Below, piece after piece: positions 1-7,974 of a stretch of 64,000 nt of DNA. Every line of letters begins with the position of its first letter. The stretch's first letter is position 1. This DNA is from Pseudomonas syringae KCTC 12500 (GTDB taxonomy: Bacteria; Pseudomonadota; Gammaproteobacteria; Pseudomonadales; Pseudomonadaceae): positions 333,501 through 397,500 of the forward strand of contig NZ_AYTM02000002.1 of the NCBI RefSeq assembly GCF_000507185.2. The letters run 5' to 3'. Below the pieces are notes generated by a model, which was given only the letters and a program-made list of their open reading frames with translations, ran no database searches and was not told where the DNA came from. A program made the position numbers and the translations under genes.

Positions 1-5
1 CCCCT

Positions 6-215
6 GTGATCGGTGATCTGGACATCAGCGGGATCTTCATCCCCACGTTCCTGGCGATGATGGGCATCGCCTATCTGCTGTTTCTGGTCGTGCACGCGGT
101 GCTGTCGCGTGCCCACTTCTACCGTCTGGTCTGGCACCGGGCTTTGTTCAACGTAGGTCTATACGCTTTGTTGCTCGGCGCCGTGGATACTCTAAGTCGA
201 TACCTGATGACATGA
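6..215 (+). CDS. DUF1656 family small membrane protein of an efflux operon
   Basis: A 69-residue protein with two hydrophobic membrane spans (about residues 13-32 and 45-62), which matches the small DUF1656/AaeX proteins found with FUSC-type efflux pumps. The GTG start at 6 overlaps a TGA at 7-9 that is probably the stop of the upstream FUSC permease gene, which lies outside the window. Its own TGA overlaps the ATG of the adaptor gene (ATGA at 212-215), so it is translated in one operon with the next two genes. The exact role of DUF1656 proteins is not known; a helper of the inner-membrane permease is inferred. Confidence 0.85.
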   Translation: MIGDLDISGIFIPTFLAMMGIAYLLFLVVHAVLSRAHFYRLVWHRALFNVGLYALLLGAVDTLSRYLMT

Positions 216-1096
216 AAAAACCGATACTGACACTGGGCCGCGTGGTCCTGACCCTGCTGGTTGTCACCCTCGCCGCCGTGGTCGTATGGCGCATGGTGAT
301 GTATTACATGTATGCACCGTGGACGCGCGACGGGCATATCCGCGCCGACATCGTGCAGATCGCACCGGACGTGTCCGGGCTGATCCAGAAGGTCGAAGTC
401 ACTGACAACCAGCCTGTGCACAAGGGCCAGGTCCTGTTCACCATCGATCAGGACCGCTTCCGTCTGGCACTGCGCCAGGCGCAGGCGACGGTCGCCGAAC
501 GTCAGGAAACCTGGGAGCAGGCACGCCGTGAGAACAAACGTAACCGGGGCCTGGGCAATCTGGTCGCCCGCGAACAACTGGAAGAAAGCCAGTCACGCGA
601 AGCCCGAGCCCTTTCGGCACTGGGCGAATCAAAGGTTGCGGTGGATGCCGCGCAGTTGAACCTGGATCGCTCGGTGATCCGCAGTCCGGTGGACGGCTAC
701 CTCAACGACCGCGCCCCCCGCGAACATGAGTTCGTCACTGCCGGGCGTCCGGTGCTCTCAGTGGTCGATTCGACGTCGTTCCACATCGATGGCTATTTCG
801 AGGAAACCAAGCTCGATGGCATCCATGTCGGCCAGGGCGTCGACATCCGTGTCATCGGCGACAACGCGCGGCTGACCGGCCATGTGGTGAGCATCGTTGC
901 CGGTATCGAAGACCGCGATCGCAGCAGCGGCTCGAACCTGCTGCCCAACGTCAACCCGGCCTTCAGCTGGGTGCGTCTGGCGCAGCGGATTCCGGTGCGG
1001 ATTGCCTTCGATGACGTGCCTGCCGATTTCCGCATGATTGCCGGGCGTACCGCGACGGTGTCGATTATCGACGACACGCAGGAGCGCAGCCGATGA
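212..1096 (+). CDS. HlyD/EmrA-type membrane fusion protein (efflux periplasmic adaptor)
   Basis: A 294-residue adaptor with one N-terminal membrane anchor (about residues 8-28), followed by a biotinyl-lipoyl-like half motif (near VSGLIQKVEV), a coiled-coil hairpin of about 80 residues (rich in A, E, R, Q, residues 85-165), the second lipoyl half and a beta-barrel domain. This order is that of the AaeA/EmrA family, which bridges an inner-membrane pump and an outer membrane channel. It overlaps the upstream DUF1656 gene and the downstream outer membrane factor gene by 4 bases each. Substrates are unknown; AaeAB relatives export aromatic acids. Confidence 0.92.
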   Translation: MKKPILTLGRVVLTLLVVTLAAVVVWRMVMYYMYAPWTRDGHIRADIVQIAPDVSGLIQKVEVTDNQPVHKGQVLFTIDQDRFRLALRQAQATVAERQETWEQARRENKRNRGLGNLVAREQLEESQSREARALSALGESKVAVDAAQLNLDRSVIRSPVDGYLNDRAPREHEFVTAGRPVLSVVDSTSFHIDGYFEETKLDGIHVGQGVDIRVIGDNARLTGHVVSIVAGIEDRDRSSGSNLLPNVNPAFSWVRLAQRIPVRIAFDDVPADFRMIAGRTATVSIIDDTQERSR

Positions 1097-2526
1097 AACG
1101 TGCTTTACGCGTGGCCGCGCTCGGCTTTACCGCCGTGCTGTCGGCCTGCCAGATGGTCGGTCCGGATTACCAGTTGCCCAAAGACGGCGCGATCAATCGC
1201 CCTGACTTGCAGGGTGAACTGGCTGGTCGCTCGGTCAACACGGTTTCGGCCCCGGTGCCTGCTCACTGGTGGCGCCTTTACCAGGATGCGCGTCTGGATG
1301 AGCTGGTGGGCCAGGCAATCGCTTCCAATACCGACCTGCGCATCGCTGCCGCCAACCTGCAGCGTGCCCGCTATCAGACCTCGGAGGCCGAGGCGGCCGG
1401 CGGCTTTACCAACGGCGCGAAGATCGGCGCGCAGCGCGTGCAGGAGTCTGGCGAGGCGTTTCTGCTGACCGACAAGGTGCCGGTGGCCAATGTCGGCGAT
1501 GTGGGTCTGACCACTTCGTACCAGTTCGATCTGTTCGGCACCTTGCAGCGTGGCATCGAAGCGGCGCAGGCCAATGTCGATGCCAATCAGGCGGCGGTGG
1601 ATACGGCACGTATCACGGTGGTCGCCGATGTGGTGCGCGCTTACACGCAGATTTGTGCGGCCAACGAAGAGCTCGACATCGCCCGCGAATCGCTGGAATT
1701 GCAAAAACAGAGTGTGTCCCTCAACCAGCGCCTGCGTGATGCCGGGCGTGGCGATGAAACCCAGGTCACTCGTTCGCAGACGCAGTTCAAGTCATTGCGC
1801 GCCGAAATGCCCCGTTACGAGGCGCGTCGTCAGGCTGCGATGTTCCGCCTGTCGATGTTGCTGGCCAAACCTGTCGAGCAACTGCCCGCCGGGGTCAGCA
1901 CCTGCAACCAGCTGCCGCATATTGCGCAGGTCATGCCGGTGGGCGACGGCGCAGCACTGCTCAAACGCCGCCCGGATGTGCGTCAGGCTGAACGCCATCT
2001 GGCGATGTCGACTGCCGAGATCGGCGTTGCCACCGGCGAGCTGTATCCGGACATCAGCATCGGCGCGAGCATTGGCACCACCGGCCTGATCGAGAACCTT
2101 GGCAAGCCGGCGGCCAATCGCTGGGGCTTCGGGCCGCTGCTGAACTGGACTATCCCGTCCAACGGCTCACGCGCCCGCATCCATCAGGCCGAAGCCTCGG
2201 CGCAAGCTGCGCTGGCGCGCTTTGACGGTGTGGTGCTCAATGCCATCCGTGAAACCCAGACCGGTCTGGCGCAATACACCGCCCTGCTCGACCGCCGCGA
2301 CGCGCTCAAAGACGCCGAGCAATCTGCCAAGGAAGCGGCTGACCAGACACACCGTTTCTATCAGGCCGGACGCGCCTCGTTCCTCGCCGATCTGCAGGCT
2401 ACGCGCACTTACACTGACGTACGCGCGCAGATGGCCGAGGCCAACACGCAGGTGGCGATGGGGCAGATCAATCTGTTTCTGGCTCTCGGCGGCGGCTGGG
2501 AGAAGGATGACGTGGCGCAGCAGTAG
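1093..2526 (+). CDS. Outer membrane efflux lipoprotein, NodT/OprM family
   Basis: A 477-residue outer membrane factor. A lipobox (LSAC, Cys at residue 19) follows a short hydrophobic signal, and the mature part begins with the family-typical GPDYQ. Two long alpha-helical repeat halves rich in A, Q, R, E follow, as in TolC/OprM-type channels, and the length is normal. With the DUF1656 and adaptor genes it completes a tripartite efflux system whose permease lies just upstream of the window. The start ATG at 1093 overlaps the adaptor stop. No terminator was seen immediately downstream; the following gap is filled by repeats. Confidence 0.93.
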   Translation: MKRALRVAALGFTAVLSACQMVGPDYQLPKDGAINRPDLQGELAGRSVNTVSAPVPAHWWRLYQDARLDELVGQAIASNTDLRIAAANLQRARYQTSEAEAAGGFTNGAKIGAQRVQESGEAFLLTDKVPVANVGDVGLTTSYQFDLFGTLQRGIEAAQANVDANQAAVDTARITVVADVVRAYTQICAANEELDIARESLELQKQSVSLNQRLRDAGRGDETQVTRSQTQFKSLRAEMPRYEARRQAAMFRLSMLLAKPVEQLPAGVSTCNQLPHIAQVMPVGDGAALLKRRPDVRQAERHLAMSTAEIGVATGELYPDISIGASIGTTGLIENLGKPAANRWGFGPLLNWTIPSNGSRARIHQAEASAQAALARFDGVVLNAIRETQTGLAQYTALLDRRDALKDAEQSAKEAADQTHRFYQAGRASFLADLQATRTYTDVRAQMAEANTQVAMGQINLFLALGGGWEKDDVAQQ

Positions 2527-2562
2527 GATGGGCGTTCGCCTCGCCATCAGGCCTCGTTCGGA

Positions 2563-2620
2563 TGGATTACGTCGCACTCTGCGTCGTCAGTACCATCGCG
2601 ATTGAAAAGCGCTTCAGAGC
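2563..2620 (+). repeat. Right-end remnant of the structured repeat
   Basis: This stretch matches the 3' part of the full repeat copies at about 2950-3000 and 22182-22240 (shared core ttacgtcgcactctgcgtcg, then a shared GAAAAGC block). It lacks the hairpin core, so it reads as a decayed neighbouring unit upstream of the complete copy. Confidence 0.6.
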
Positions 2621-2651
2621 AATTTGGCTAAAGGCACGGCCCGGAAACTGA

Positions 2652-3000
2652 TGACTATCGTTCCTCACTCCGCGTGGGAATGCAGTTCGTGACGCTACGC
2701 GTCACACAGCGGTTTTTCTTTGTCAGGTGTATTGAGGTTCGGCTCAGGTCACCTTTTCGCCCCTCGGCGAGTCACTTTGATGGGGCCAAAGTGACCAAAG
2801 CCCCTGGCTCCGTTTCCGGCCCGACTTCGTCGGGTTCCTTCGCCCTGGCACTGATCCGGGGGTCGCCGCAACGGACCATCCATGGTCCGGTGCGGCTAGC
2901 CTGGCGTCCTGCCAGGCTACCCCCGGATCAGCGCCAGGACTCAGCCGTCACTTACGTCGCAATTTGCGTCGTTAGTGCCATCGTGATCGAAAAGCATTTC
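2652..3000 (+). repeat. Structured repeat, copy 1 (three-way-junction hairpin core 2844-2938)
   Basis: One of two long near-identical copies (the other at 21911-22240). It begins with a Pseudomonas REP-type palindrome (2652-2704). Short hairpins follow, among them TCACTTTG/CAAAGTGA near 2771-2794 and CCGAC/GTCGG at 2821-2833. The core is enclosed by an outer stem of 19 bp with one mismatch (2844-2862 with 2920-2938). Inside it are two stem-loops: 2865-2896, and 2897-2919 with a 9-bp perfect stem. Copy 2 keeps every stem and carries a compensatory A-T to G-C change. It fills most of the gene-free gap 2527-3227. Confidence 0.8.
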
Positions 3001-3020
3001 GGTGGCAGTGGCTGCGATTT

Positions 3021-3110
3021 TGACTATCGTTCCTCACGCTCCGCGTCACACAGCGGTTTTCTTTGTCAGGTGGATTTGGGTTCAACTCAGGTCACCTTTA
3101 CGCGGACTAT
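3021..3110 (+). repeat. Left-end remnant of the structured repeat
   Basis: This stretch repeats the 5' segment of the full copies (tgactatcgttcc, the cgcgtcacacagcgg block, then tcaggtcacctt) and then diverges before the hairpin core. Together with the fragment at 2563-2620 it suggests the complete copy was once part of a tandem series. Confidence 0.6.
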
Positions 3111-3227
3111 AACGACCTTTTCGCCATCAAGCGAAGCGTCGCCCGGCTCGCTCCCGCAAGTCTTGTGCGCTTGCACTCAACCACCCAATGCTCCTAGGCT
3201 CTCCCGATCTTTGATTCGGGAACCACC

Positions 3228-4052
3228 ATGGACAGCTCTCTCAGCCGCCGCGAGCGGCTGCATATTGTTATTTTCGAGGCCAATACGCCTGCCGGGCGGA
3301 TGTTTGACAAGGCGGTGCTGGTCGCGATTCTGCTCAGTCTGCTGGTCACTATCATCGATAGCATCGAGAGTATTCATCGTGATTACGCGATGCTTTTCGC
3401 ATGGATCGAATGGGGCTTCACGCTGATGTTTGCCATCGAATACATGCTGCGCCTGTATTGCTCGCCGCGGCCGCTGAAGTACGCATTCAGTTTCTACGGG
3501 CTGGTGGACCTGCTGGCGATCGTGCCGGGCGTGCTGTCTATCTATTACAGCGATGCGCAATACCTGCGGATCATCCGTATGCTGAGGATTTTCAGGGTGC
3601 TCAAGCTCGGCACCTACCTGCGGCAGGCCAATTACCTGCTGGCGGCGCTGCGTGGCAGCAAGCAGAAGATCATCGTGTTTCTGGTCACGGTGTCTACGCT
3701 GGTCACCGTGTTCGGCACGCTGATGTATGTGATCGAAGGTCCGGAGCATGGTTTCACCAGCATTCCCAAAGGCATTTACTGGGCTATCGTGACCCTGACG
3801 ACGGTGGGCTTTGGCGACATCGTGCCCAAGACCCCGCTCGGCCAGATGCTCTCCTCGCTGGTGATGATTACCGGTTACTCGATCATCGCCGTGCCCACCG
3901 GGATATTCACCGCCGAGCTGGCCAACGCCATGCGCGGCGAGCAGTTGAAACACGACTGCCCGGTGTGCTCGAAAAACCTTCACGAGCATGGCGCGGCGTT
4001 CTGCTCACGTTGTGGCAATCAATTGTTTAAAAAAACCGAGCACAAGGCATAA
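3228..4052 (+). CDS. Voltage-gated potassium channel-like ion transporter with C-terminal zinc ribbon
   Basis: A 274-residue six-helix channel. S1-S3 lie at about residues 28-103. S4 at 112-127 carries regularly spaced Arg (RIIRMLRIFRVLKL). S5 is at 147-169, the selectivity filter TVGFGD at 192-197, and S6 at 208-229. The filter predicts K+ selectivity, and the S4 charges predict voltage sensing. After S6 there is a short cytoplasmic tail with CPVC (Cys 244, 247) and CSRC (Cys 259, 262), a treble-clef/zinc-ribbon pattern that may bind a metal. It stands alone: repeats lie upstream and a separate sulfate-binding gene downstream. The start ATG lies after a gaaccacc spacer. Confidence 0.88.
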   Translation: MDSSLSRRERLHIVIFEANTPAGRMFDKAVLVAILLSLLVTIIDSIESIHRDYAMLFAWIEWGFTLMFAIEYMLRLYCSPRPLKYAFSFYGLVDLLAIVPGVLSIYYSDAQYLRIIRMLRIFRVLKLGTYLRQANYLLAALRGSKQKIIVFLVTVSTLVTVFGTLMYVIEGPEHGFTSIPKGIYWAIVTLTTVGFGDIVPKTPLGQMLSSLVMITGYSIIAVPTGIFTAELANAMRGEQLKHDCPVCSKNLHEHGAAFCSRCGNQLFKKTEHKA

Positions 4053-4155
4053 GCAAAGATCTTTTCGGTCTTTAAACCGCAGGCGCGATGCTGATAGTGT
4101 CGCGGCATTACGCCATCAGGCTGATCACACGACTCTTCACCTCAAGGACCCTGCA

Positions 4156-5154
4156 GTGAATAAACTCTTCGCCGCCTCGCTACTGGCCGCCGGCCTGGCT
4201 TTTGCCAGCGCTGCCCAGGCAGCTCCAACGCTGCTCAACGTCTCCTATGACGTGATGCGTGATTTCTACAAGGACTACAACAGCGCCTTCCAGAAACACT
4301 GGAAAGACGAGAAGCATGAAGATGTGACCGTGCAGATGTCTTTCGGCGGATCGAGCAAGCAGGCGCGTTCGGTCATCGACGGGCTGCCGGCTGACGTGAT
4401 CACCATGAACATGGCCACTGACATCAACGCCCTGGCCGACAATGGCAAGCTGGTGCCGGAAGATTGGGTCAGCCGCCTGCCAAACAACAGCGCGCCCTTC
4501 ACCTCGGCCACGGTGTTCATCGTGCGCAAGGGCAACCCGAAGGCGATCAAAGACTGGCCGGACCTGATCAAGGATGGCGTGGAAGTCATCGTGCCCAACC
4601 CGAAAACCTCGGGCAACGGCCGCTACACCTACCTCTCGGCCTGGGGTTACACCTTGAAAAAAGGCGGCGATGAGGCGGCGGCGAAGAAATTCGTCGGTGA
4701 TCTGTTCAGCCATGTGCCAGTCCTTGATACCGGCGGCCGTGGTGCGACCACAACGTTCATGACCAACCAGATCGGCGACGTGCTGGTCACTTTCGAGAAC
4801 GAAGCGGAAATGATCGCCCGCGAATTCGGTCGCGATCAGTTCGAAGTGGTTTACCCCTCCGTGTCGGCAGAAGCCGAGCCACCGGTGAGTGTGGTCGACA
4901 AGGTCGTGGACAAGAAAGGCTCCCGCCCCCTGGCTGAGGAATACCTGAAATACCTGTGGTCACCGGAAGGCCAGGAAATCGCTGCCAAAAACTACCTGCG
5001 CCCGCGTGACCCGCAGGTACTGGCCAAGTACACCGATCGCTTCCCGAAAGTGGACTTCCTCTCGGTGGAGAAAACCTTCGGCGACTGGCGCACGGTGCAG
5101 AAGACCCACTTCATCGACGGCGGTGTGTTCGACCAGATCTATCCGGGCAAATAA
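4156..5154 (+). CDS. sbp: Sulfate ABC transporter periplasmic substrate-binding protein
   Basis: Sbp binds sulfate in the periplasm for uptake by the CysTWA transporter. The open frame runs further upstream, but the GTG at 4156 is chosen: an AAGGA ribosome site sits 8-12 bases before it, and a clean signal peptide follows (MNKLFAASLLAAGLAFASAAQA, cleaved after AQA at residue 22). The mature protein begins APTLLNVSYD, typical of Sbp, and has the SFGGSSKQ and TSGNGRYT ligand-loop motifs. The full length of 332 residues is normal. No permease or ATPase genes are adjacent, so it is an orphan receptor here. A strong hairpin terminator follows at 5171. Confidence 0.93.
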   Translation: MNKLFAASLLAAGLAFASAAQAAPTLLNVSYDVMRDFYKDYNSAFQKHWKDEKHEDVTVQMSFGGSSKQARSVIDGLPADVITMNMATDINALADNGKLVPEDWVSRLPNNSAPFTSATVFIVRKGNPKAIKDWPDLIKDGVEVIVPNPKTSGNGRYTYLSAWGYTLKKGGDEAAAKKFVGDLFSHVPVLDTGGRGATTTFMTNQIGDVLVTFENEAEMIAREFGRDQFEVVYPSVSAEAEPPVSVVDKVVDKKGSRPLAEEYLKYLWSPEGQEIAAKNYLRPRDPQVLAKYTDRFPKVDFLSVEKTFGDWRTVQKTHFIDGGVFDQIYPGK

Positions 5155-5170
5155 ACCGCTCAGGCGATGC

Positions 5171-5200
5171 AAAACGGCGACCTTCGAGGTCGCCGTTTTT
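5171..5200 (+). terminator. Bidirectional intrinsic terminator between sbp and a lipoprotein gene
   Basis: The sequence aaaacggcgacct-tcg-aggtcgccgttttt forms a GC-rich hairpin flanked by A and T runs. It lies between the convergent sbp (+) and lipoprotein (-) genes and has a T-run on both strands. Confidence 0.85.
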
Positions 5201-5212
5201 ATTGAGCCTGGA

Positions 5213-5620
5213 TCATTTACTGAACTGTTTGCCCAGCCCTGCCGGCACGCCACTGACATCAGTCGCCTGCCACGGACCGTTGGGGCTGGTTGCCCAGCTC
5301 CAGCCGTCATTCCACTGGTAGTAAGTGCGCTGGCGATAGAAGGTATTAGGCTGATCGTCCATCACGTACACGCCCAGGCGCGGGTCCCAGTGGCTGCCGC
5401 CGCCCGGTGGCGGCGCGAAACTGGCCGAGGACTTCGGCGCTGCGGCAGGCGCCTTGGCAGGCTCCGAAGGCGCGCTACTCGGACGCGGTGCGCCGGGCTG
5501 CTGGCCACCCGGCAGGTTAAGGATAGGATCCTGGCTATGTGGCGGTGCCGGATGCTGGACAGCACAGGCACTCAGGCCAACGACCAGACCCAACAAGGTG
5601 ATGCGTGCGGTACGGTACAT
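5213..5620 (-). CDS. Small putative lipoprotein of unknown function
   Basis: The protein has 135 residues when started at MYRTAR. The frame is open further upstream, but this start gives a good lipoprotein signal with lipobox LSAC (Cys about residue 18). A Pro/Ala/Ser-rich linker follows (about 22-75), then a small C-terminal domain rich in Trp and Tyr (QRTYYQWNDGWSW, about 95-110). It is predicted to be membrane-anchored and exposed in the periplasm. I do not recognise the family. It lies downstream of ccmI on the same strand, separated by the MITE-like element, which may cut it off from ccm transcription. Confidence 0.75.
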   Translation of the reverse strand: MYRTARITLLGLVVGLSACAVQHPAPPHSQDPILNLPGGQQPGAPRPSSAPSEPAKAPAAAPKSSASFAPPPGGGSHWDPRLGVYVMDDQPNTFYRQRTYYQWNDGWSWATSPNGPWQATDVSGVPAGLGKQFSK

Positions 5621-5631
5621 AAGCGAATTCT

Positions 5632-5778
5632 CTAGGTTCTGTACGAAAAGTCGGCGAGCGAAGGTCAGGCAAGGCAAAAACAGGCGAGGAAGCGGAGTTT
5701 ACGTGTTGTAAATGAGCATTCCGAGCCTGTTTTTAACGCAGCATCACCGAGCGCAGCCACTTTACGTACAGAGGCTAG
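5632..5778. mobile_element. 147-bp MITE-like hairpin element with CTAG ends
   Basis: Both ends are CTAG, and the terminal inverted repeats match imperfectly over about 25 bp (ctctgtacg/ttctgtacg, then aaagt). Inside, AAAAACAGGC pairs with GCCTGTTTTT and TTTAC pairs with GTAAA around a short loop, so the whole element can fold into one long imperfect hairpin. It encodes no protein. CTAG duplications are known for IS5-type elements, so a non-autonomous derivative mobilised by such a transposase is inferred. A degraded relative is seen at about 39004-39085. Confidence 0.65.
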
Positions 5779-6974
5779 TTATCCGGACTGTCAATGGTCA
5801 ACGCCTGCTGCGCCGCAGCATCACTGGCCAGTGGCTGACTGCGGCCGACCCACTCACCGGTGGTTGGCTGCCCTGCGCGAGACACTCGCGCAACCAGTTG
5901 GACTTGCGCAAAGTTCGACAGGTTCAGTTGCGGCATCATTGCGTCGGCATCGCTCAGTTCCACGTCGGCAGGCAAGTCCGCCACGGTAATGCGTTTGACC
6001 GCCAAAGGCGCTGCCGGGCCATTGATCGCGCGGGCGAAGATGAACACGCTGTCGTTCGGCCTTACCTTGCCTTGAAGCGCCGCAGCCAGCTCGACATGAA
6101 TTTTTATCGACTTCGCCTTAACCGCAGGAGCAGGCGCCGCGTCTGCAGGGCGTTTGGCGAGGTTATCTCTGGCGCGGGCAATGCCGCCTTCCAGCGCCGA
6201 ACGCGATGCGTCATCTGCGGGCAGTGCTGCAAGCAACCGGGTCCAGTAATCCACCGCCGCCTGATAGCGCTGTGTTTCGAACGCGGCAATCCCGAGCAGG
6301 CCAAGGCTAGTGACTTCCTTGGGGTCAGCCAGCAGCGCTTCGTCGGTCAGCACCTGAACCTGGGGTGTGAAGTGTTTGTCACTGGCGAAATACAGCGCCT
6401 GAGCCCACTGCCCGAGCAACTCGGGCTGCCTTCCGGCCAGCGCCACTGAACGCTCGAACATCTGCGCGGCATCACCCGGGCGGTTCTGCGCCATATAGCT
6501 GCGCGCCAGAAAATACAGGTTTTCGGCTGAATCCGGTTGAGCCTGCACGCTGCGCTCAAGGCGCTGGGTCATGTCTGCCAGCGAGGTGGGTGGTCGAGCG
6601 AATTCGCGACTCAGTTCAACCCGGTCACTGGCACCCAGCTGGAGATAGCCCGCCAGCCCCAACACCGGGACCAGCAGCGCAGCCAGCACCAGCAAGGGCT
6701 TGCCCAGACGCGATGTGCGGGCGGGCTCTGCGCCTTCGGTGTCGGCAAGCAGCTCACGCGCTGCTTCGGCACGTGCAGACTGCAATTGCGCCACCGACAG
6801 CACGCCCTGCTCCTGCTGAACCTGCAACTCGCTCAGTCGCTCCTGATACAAGGCCACGTTCAGAGCTGTGCGGTCTTCTTCCCGTTGCGCGCGATGGCCG
6901 CGCAGCAGCGGAATCAGCAAAAAGCTCAGCGCGACCATCAGCAACAGCCCGGTAGCCATCCAGAAGTCGATCAT
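5775..6974 (-). CDS. ccmI: Cytochrome c maturation protein CcmI (CycH)
   Basis: A 399-residue apocytochrome c chaperone. It has an N-terminal membrane span (residues 6-24), a cytoplasmic loop with a leucine-zipper-like helix (about 40-80), and a second span near 92-110. A periplasmic TPR domain follows (about 120-290), then a beta-rich C-terminal domain. CcmI presents apocytochrome c to the CcmFH ligation complex. It is the last ccm gene, starting 4 bases inside ccmH (6971-6974). Its TAG stop (5777-5775) lies inside the CTAG that bounds the MITE-like element. Confidence 0.93.
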   Translation of the reverse strand: MIDFWMATGLLLMVALSFLLIPLLRGHRAQREEDRTALNVALYQERLSELQVQQEQGVLSVAQLQSARAEAARELLADTEGAEPARTSRLGKPLLVLAALLVPVLGLAGYLQLGASDRVELSREFARPPTSLADMTQRLERSVQAQPDSAENLYFLARSYMAQNRPGDAAQMFERSVALAGRQPELLGQWAQALYFASDKHFTPQVQVLTDEALLADPKEVTSLGLLGIAAFETQRYQAAVDYWTRLLAALPADDASRSALEGGIARARDNLAKRPADAAPAPAVKAKSIKIHVELAAALQGKVRPNDSVFIFARAINGPAAPLAVKRITVADLPADVELSDADAMMPQLNLSNFAQVQLVARVSRAGQPTTGEWVGRSQPLASDAAAQQALTIDSPDN

Positions 6975-7441
6975 GGGCGGTGCTCATCCAGCAAGGTGGC
7001 AAGACGCTGCTTCTCATCTTCGCAAAGCTCGTCGGTCTGTGCGGATTGTGCCTTGCGGCGGCGGCCAACGATAAGGCCGATCACCACAAACCCGCCAACC
7101 AGCAGGCCGGCGGGCCCGAACCACAGCAGCCAGGTGCGTGCATTGAGGCTCGGCTTGTAGCGAACGAAATCGCCATAGCGATCGACCATGAAATCGATGA
7201 TCTGTTGATTGCTCTGCCCTTCGCCCAGCATGCGGTAGATTTCCTTGCGCAAATCAGCGGCAATCGGCGCATTGGAGTCGGCAATGTCCTGGTTCTGGCA
7301 TTTCGGGCAGCGCAGTTCTCGGGTCAGTTCGCTGTAGCGCGCGCGCTCGGCATCGTCGCGAAAAGCATAAGCGTCGATGGCCGCGTGGGCGATGCCGGAA
7401 CACAGCACGCTGAACAGGACGATCATCAGGCAGCGCTTCAT
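6971..7441 (-). CDS. ccmH: Cytochrome c maturation protein CcmH (CycL)
   Basis: A 156-residue periplasmic thiol reductase of the heme ligation complex. A signal peptide or anchor occupies residues 1-20, and the conserved LRCPKC motif (family LRCxxC) is near residues 43-48. A three-helix bundle follows, and a C-terminal membrane span is near residues 105-125. CcmH reduces the apocytochrome CxxCH disulfide. It overlaps ccmI by 4 bases downstream and ccmG by 4 bases upstream (7438-7441), so it sits within one translationally coupled operon. Confidence 0.94.
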   Translation of the reverse strand: MKRCLMIVLFSVLCSGIAHAAIDAYAFRDDAERARYSELTRELRCPKCQNQDIADSNAPIAADLRKEIYRMLGEGQSNQQIIDFMVDRYGDFVRYKPSLNARTWLLWFGPAGLLVGGFVVIGLIVGRRRKAQSAQTDELCEDEKQRLATLLDEHRP

Positions 7442-7974
7442 GGCCGCGCCTCATCGACCAGTTGCTGATAGCGCGCGCCAAGCTTTTCGCGCCACACTGC
7501 GTCGTCGATGACCCCGACGTGTTTGTAACGAATGACGCCCTGAGCATCGATCAGGAAGGTTTCCGGCGCACCGTACACCCCCAGGTTAAGGCCCAGAGAA
7601 CCGTCCTGGTCACGAATATTCAGCTGATAAGGATCATGGAATTCCTTGAGCCATTTCAGCGCGTCCGCGTTGACGTCCTTGTAATTCACGCCGTAGATCA
7701 GCACGCCCTGCTGCGCCAGCCGGGTCAGCACCGGATGCTCCACCCGGCAGGCCACGCACCAGGTGCCCCAGACGTTGACCAGCGCAGGTTTGCCGAGCAG
7801 ATCGGCACGGCTCAACATCCGCTCGCCCTGCACCGCCGGCAGCGAGAATGCCGGAAAAGGCTTGCCGATCAGTGCCGAGGGCAGCTCGGCGGGGTCCAGA
7901 TACAAACCGCGATACAAAAACGCTGTCACGCCCAGAAACAGCACTAATGGCAGCACCATGACCCAGCGTTTCAT
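7438..7974 (-). CDS. ccmG: Thiol:disulfide interchange protein CcmG/DsbE
   Basis: The start is placed at ATG 7974, where it overlaps the ccmF stop by 4 bases; the long upstream extension of the frame is out-of-frame ccmF. The 178-residue protein has an N-terminal membrane anchor (MKRWVMVLPLVLFLG) and a thioredoxin fold with active site WCVAC (WGTWCVACRVEHP). The family signature GVNYKD is also present. It passes reducing power to CcmH and apocytochrome c in the periplasm. Its length is normal for DsbE. Confidence 0.95.
   Translation of the reverse strand: MKRWVMVLPLVLFLGVTAFLYRGLYLDPAELPSALIGKPFPAFSLPAVQGERMLSRADLLGKPALVNVWGTWCVACRVEHPVLTRLAQQGVLIYGVNYKDVNADALKWLKEFHDPYQLNIRDQDGSLGLNLGVYGAPETFLIDAQGVIRYKHVGVIDDAVWREKLGARYQQLVDEARP

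Noticed and set aside
2674..3426. A long open frame through the first structured repeat into the channel gene
   Set aside because: It follows the repeat, and the second copy has a similar open frame at 21910-22413. Stem-preserving changes, lack of a ribosome site and overlap with the channel gene argue for a non-coding repeat.
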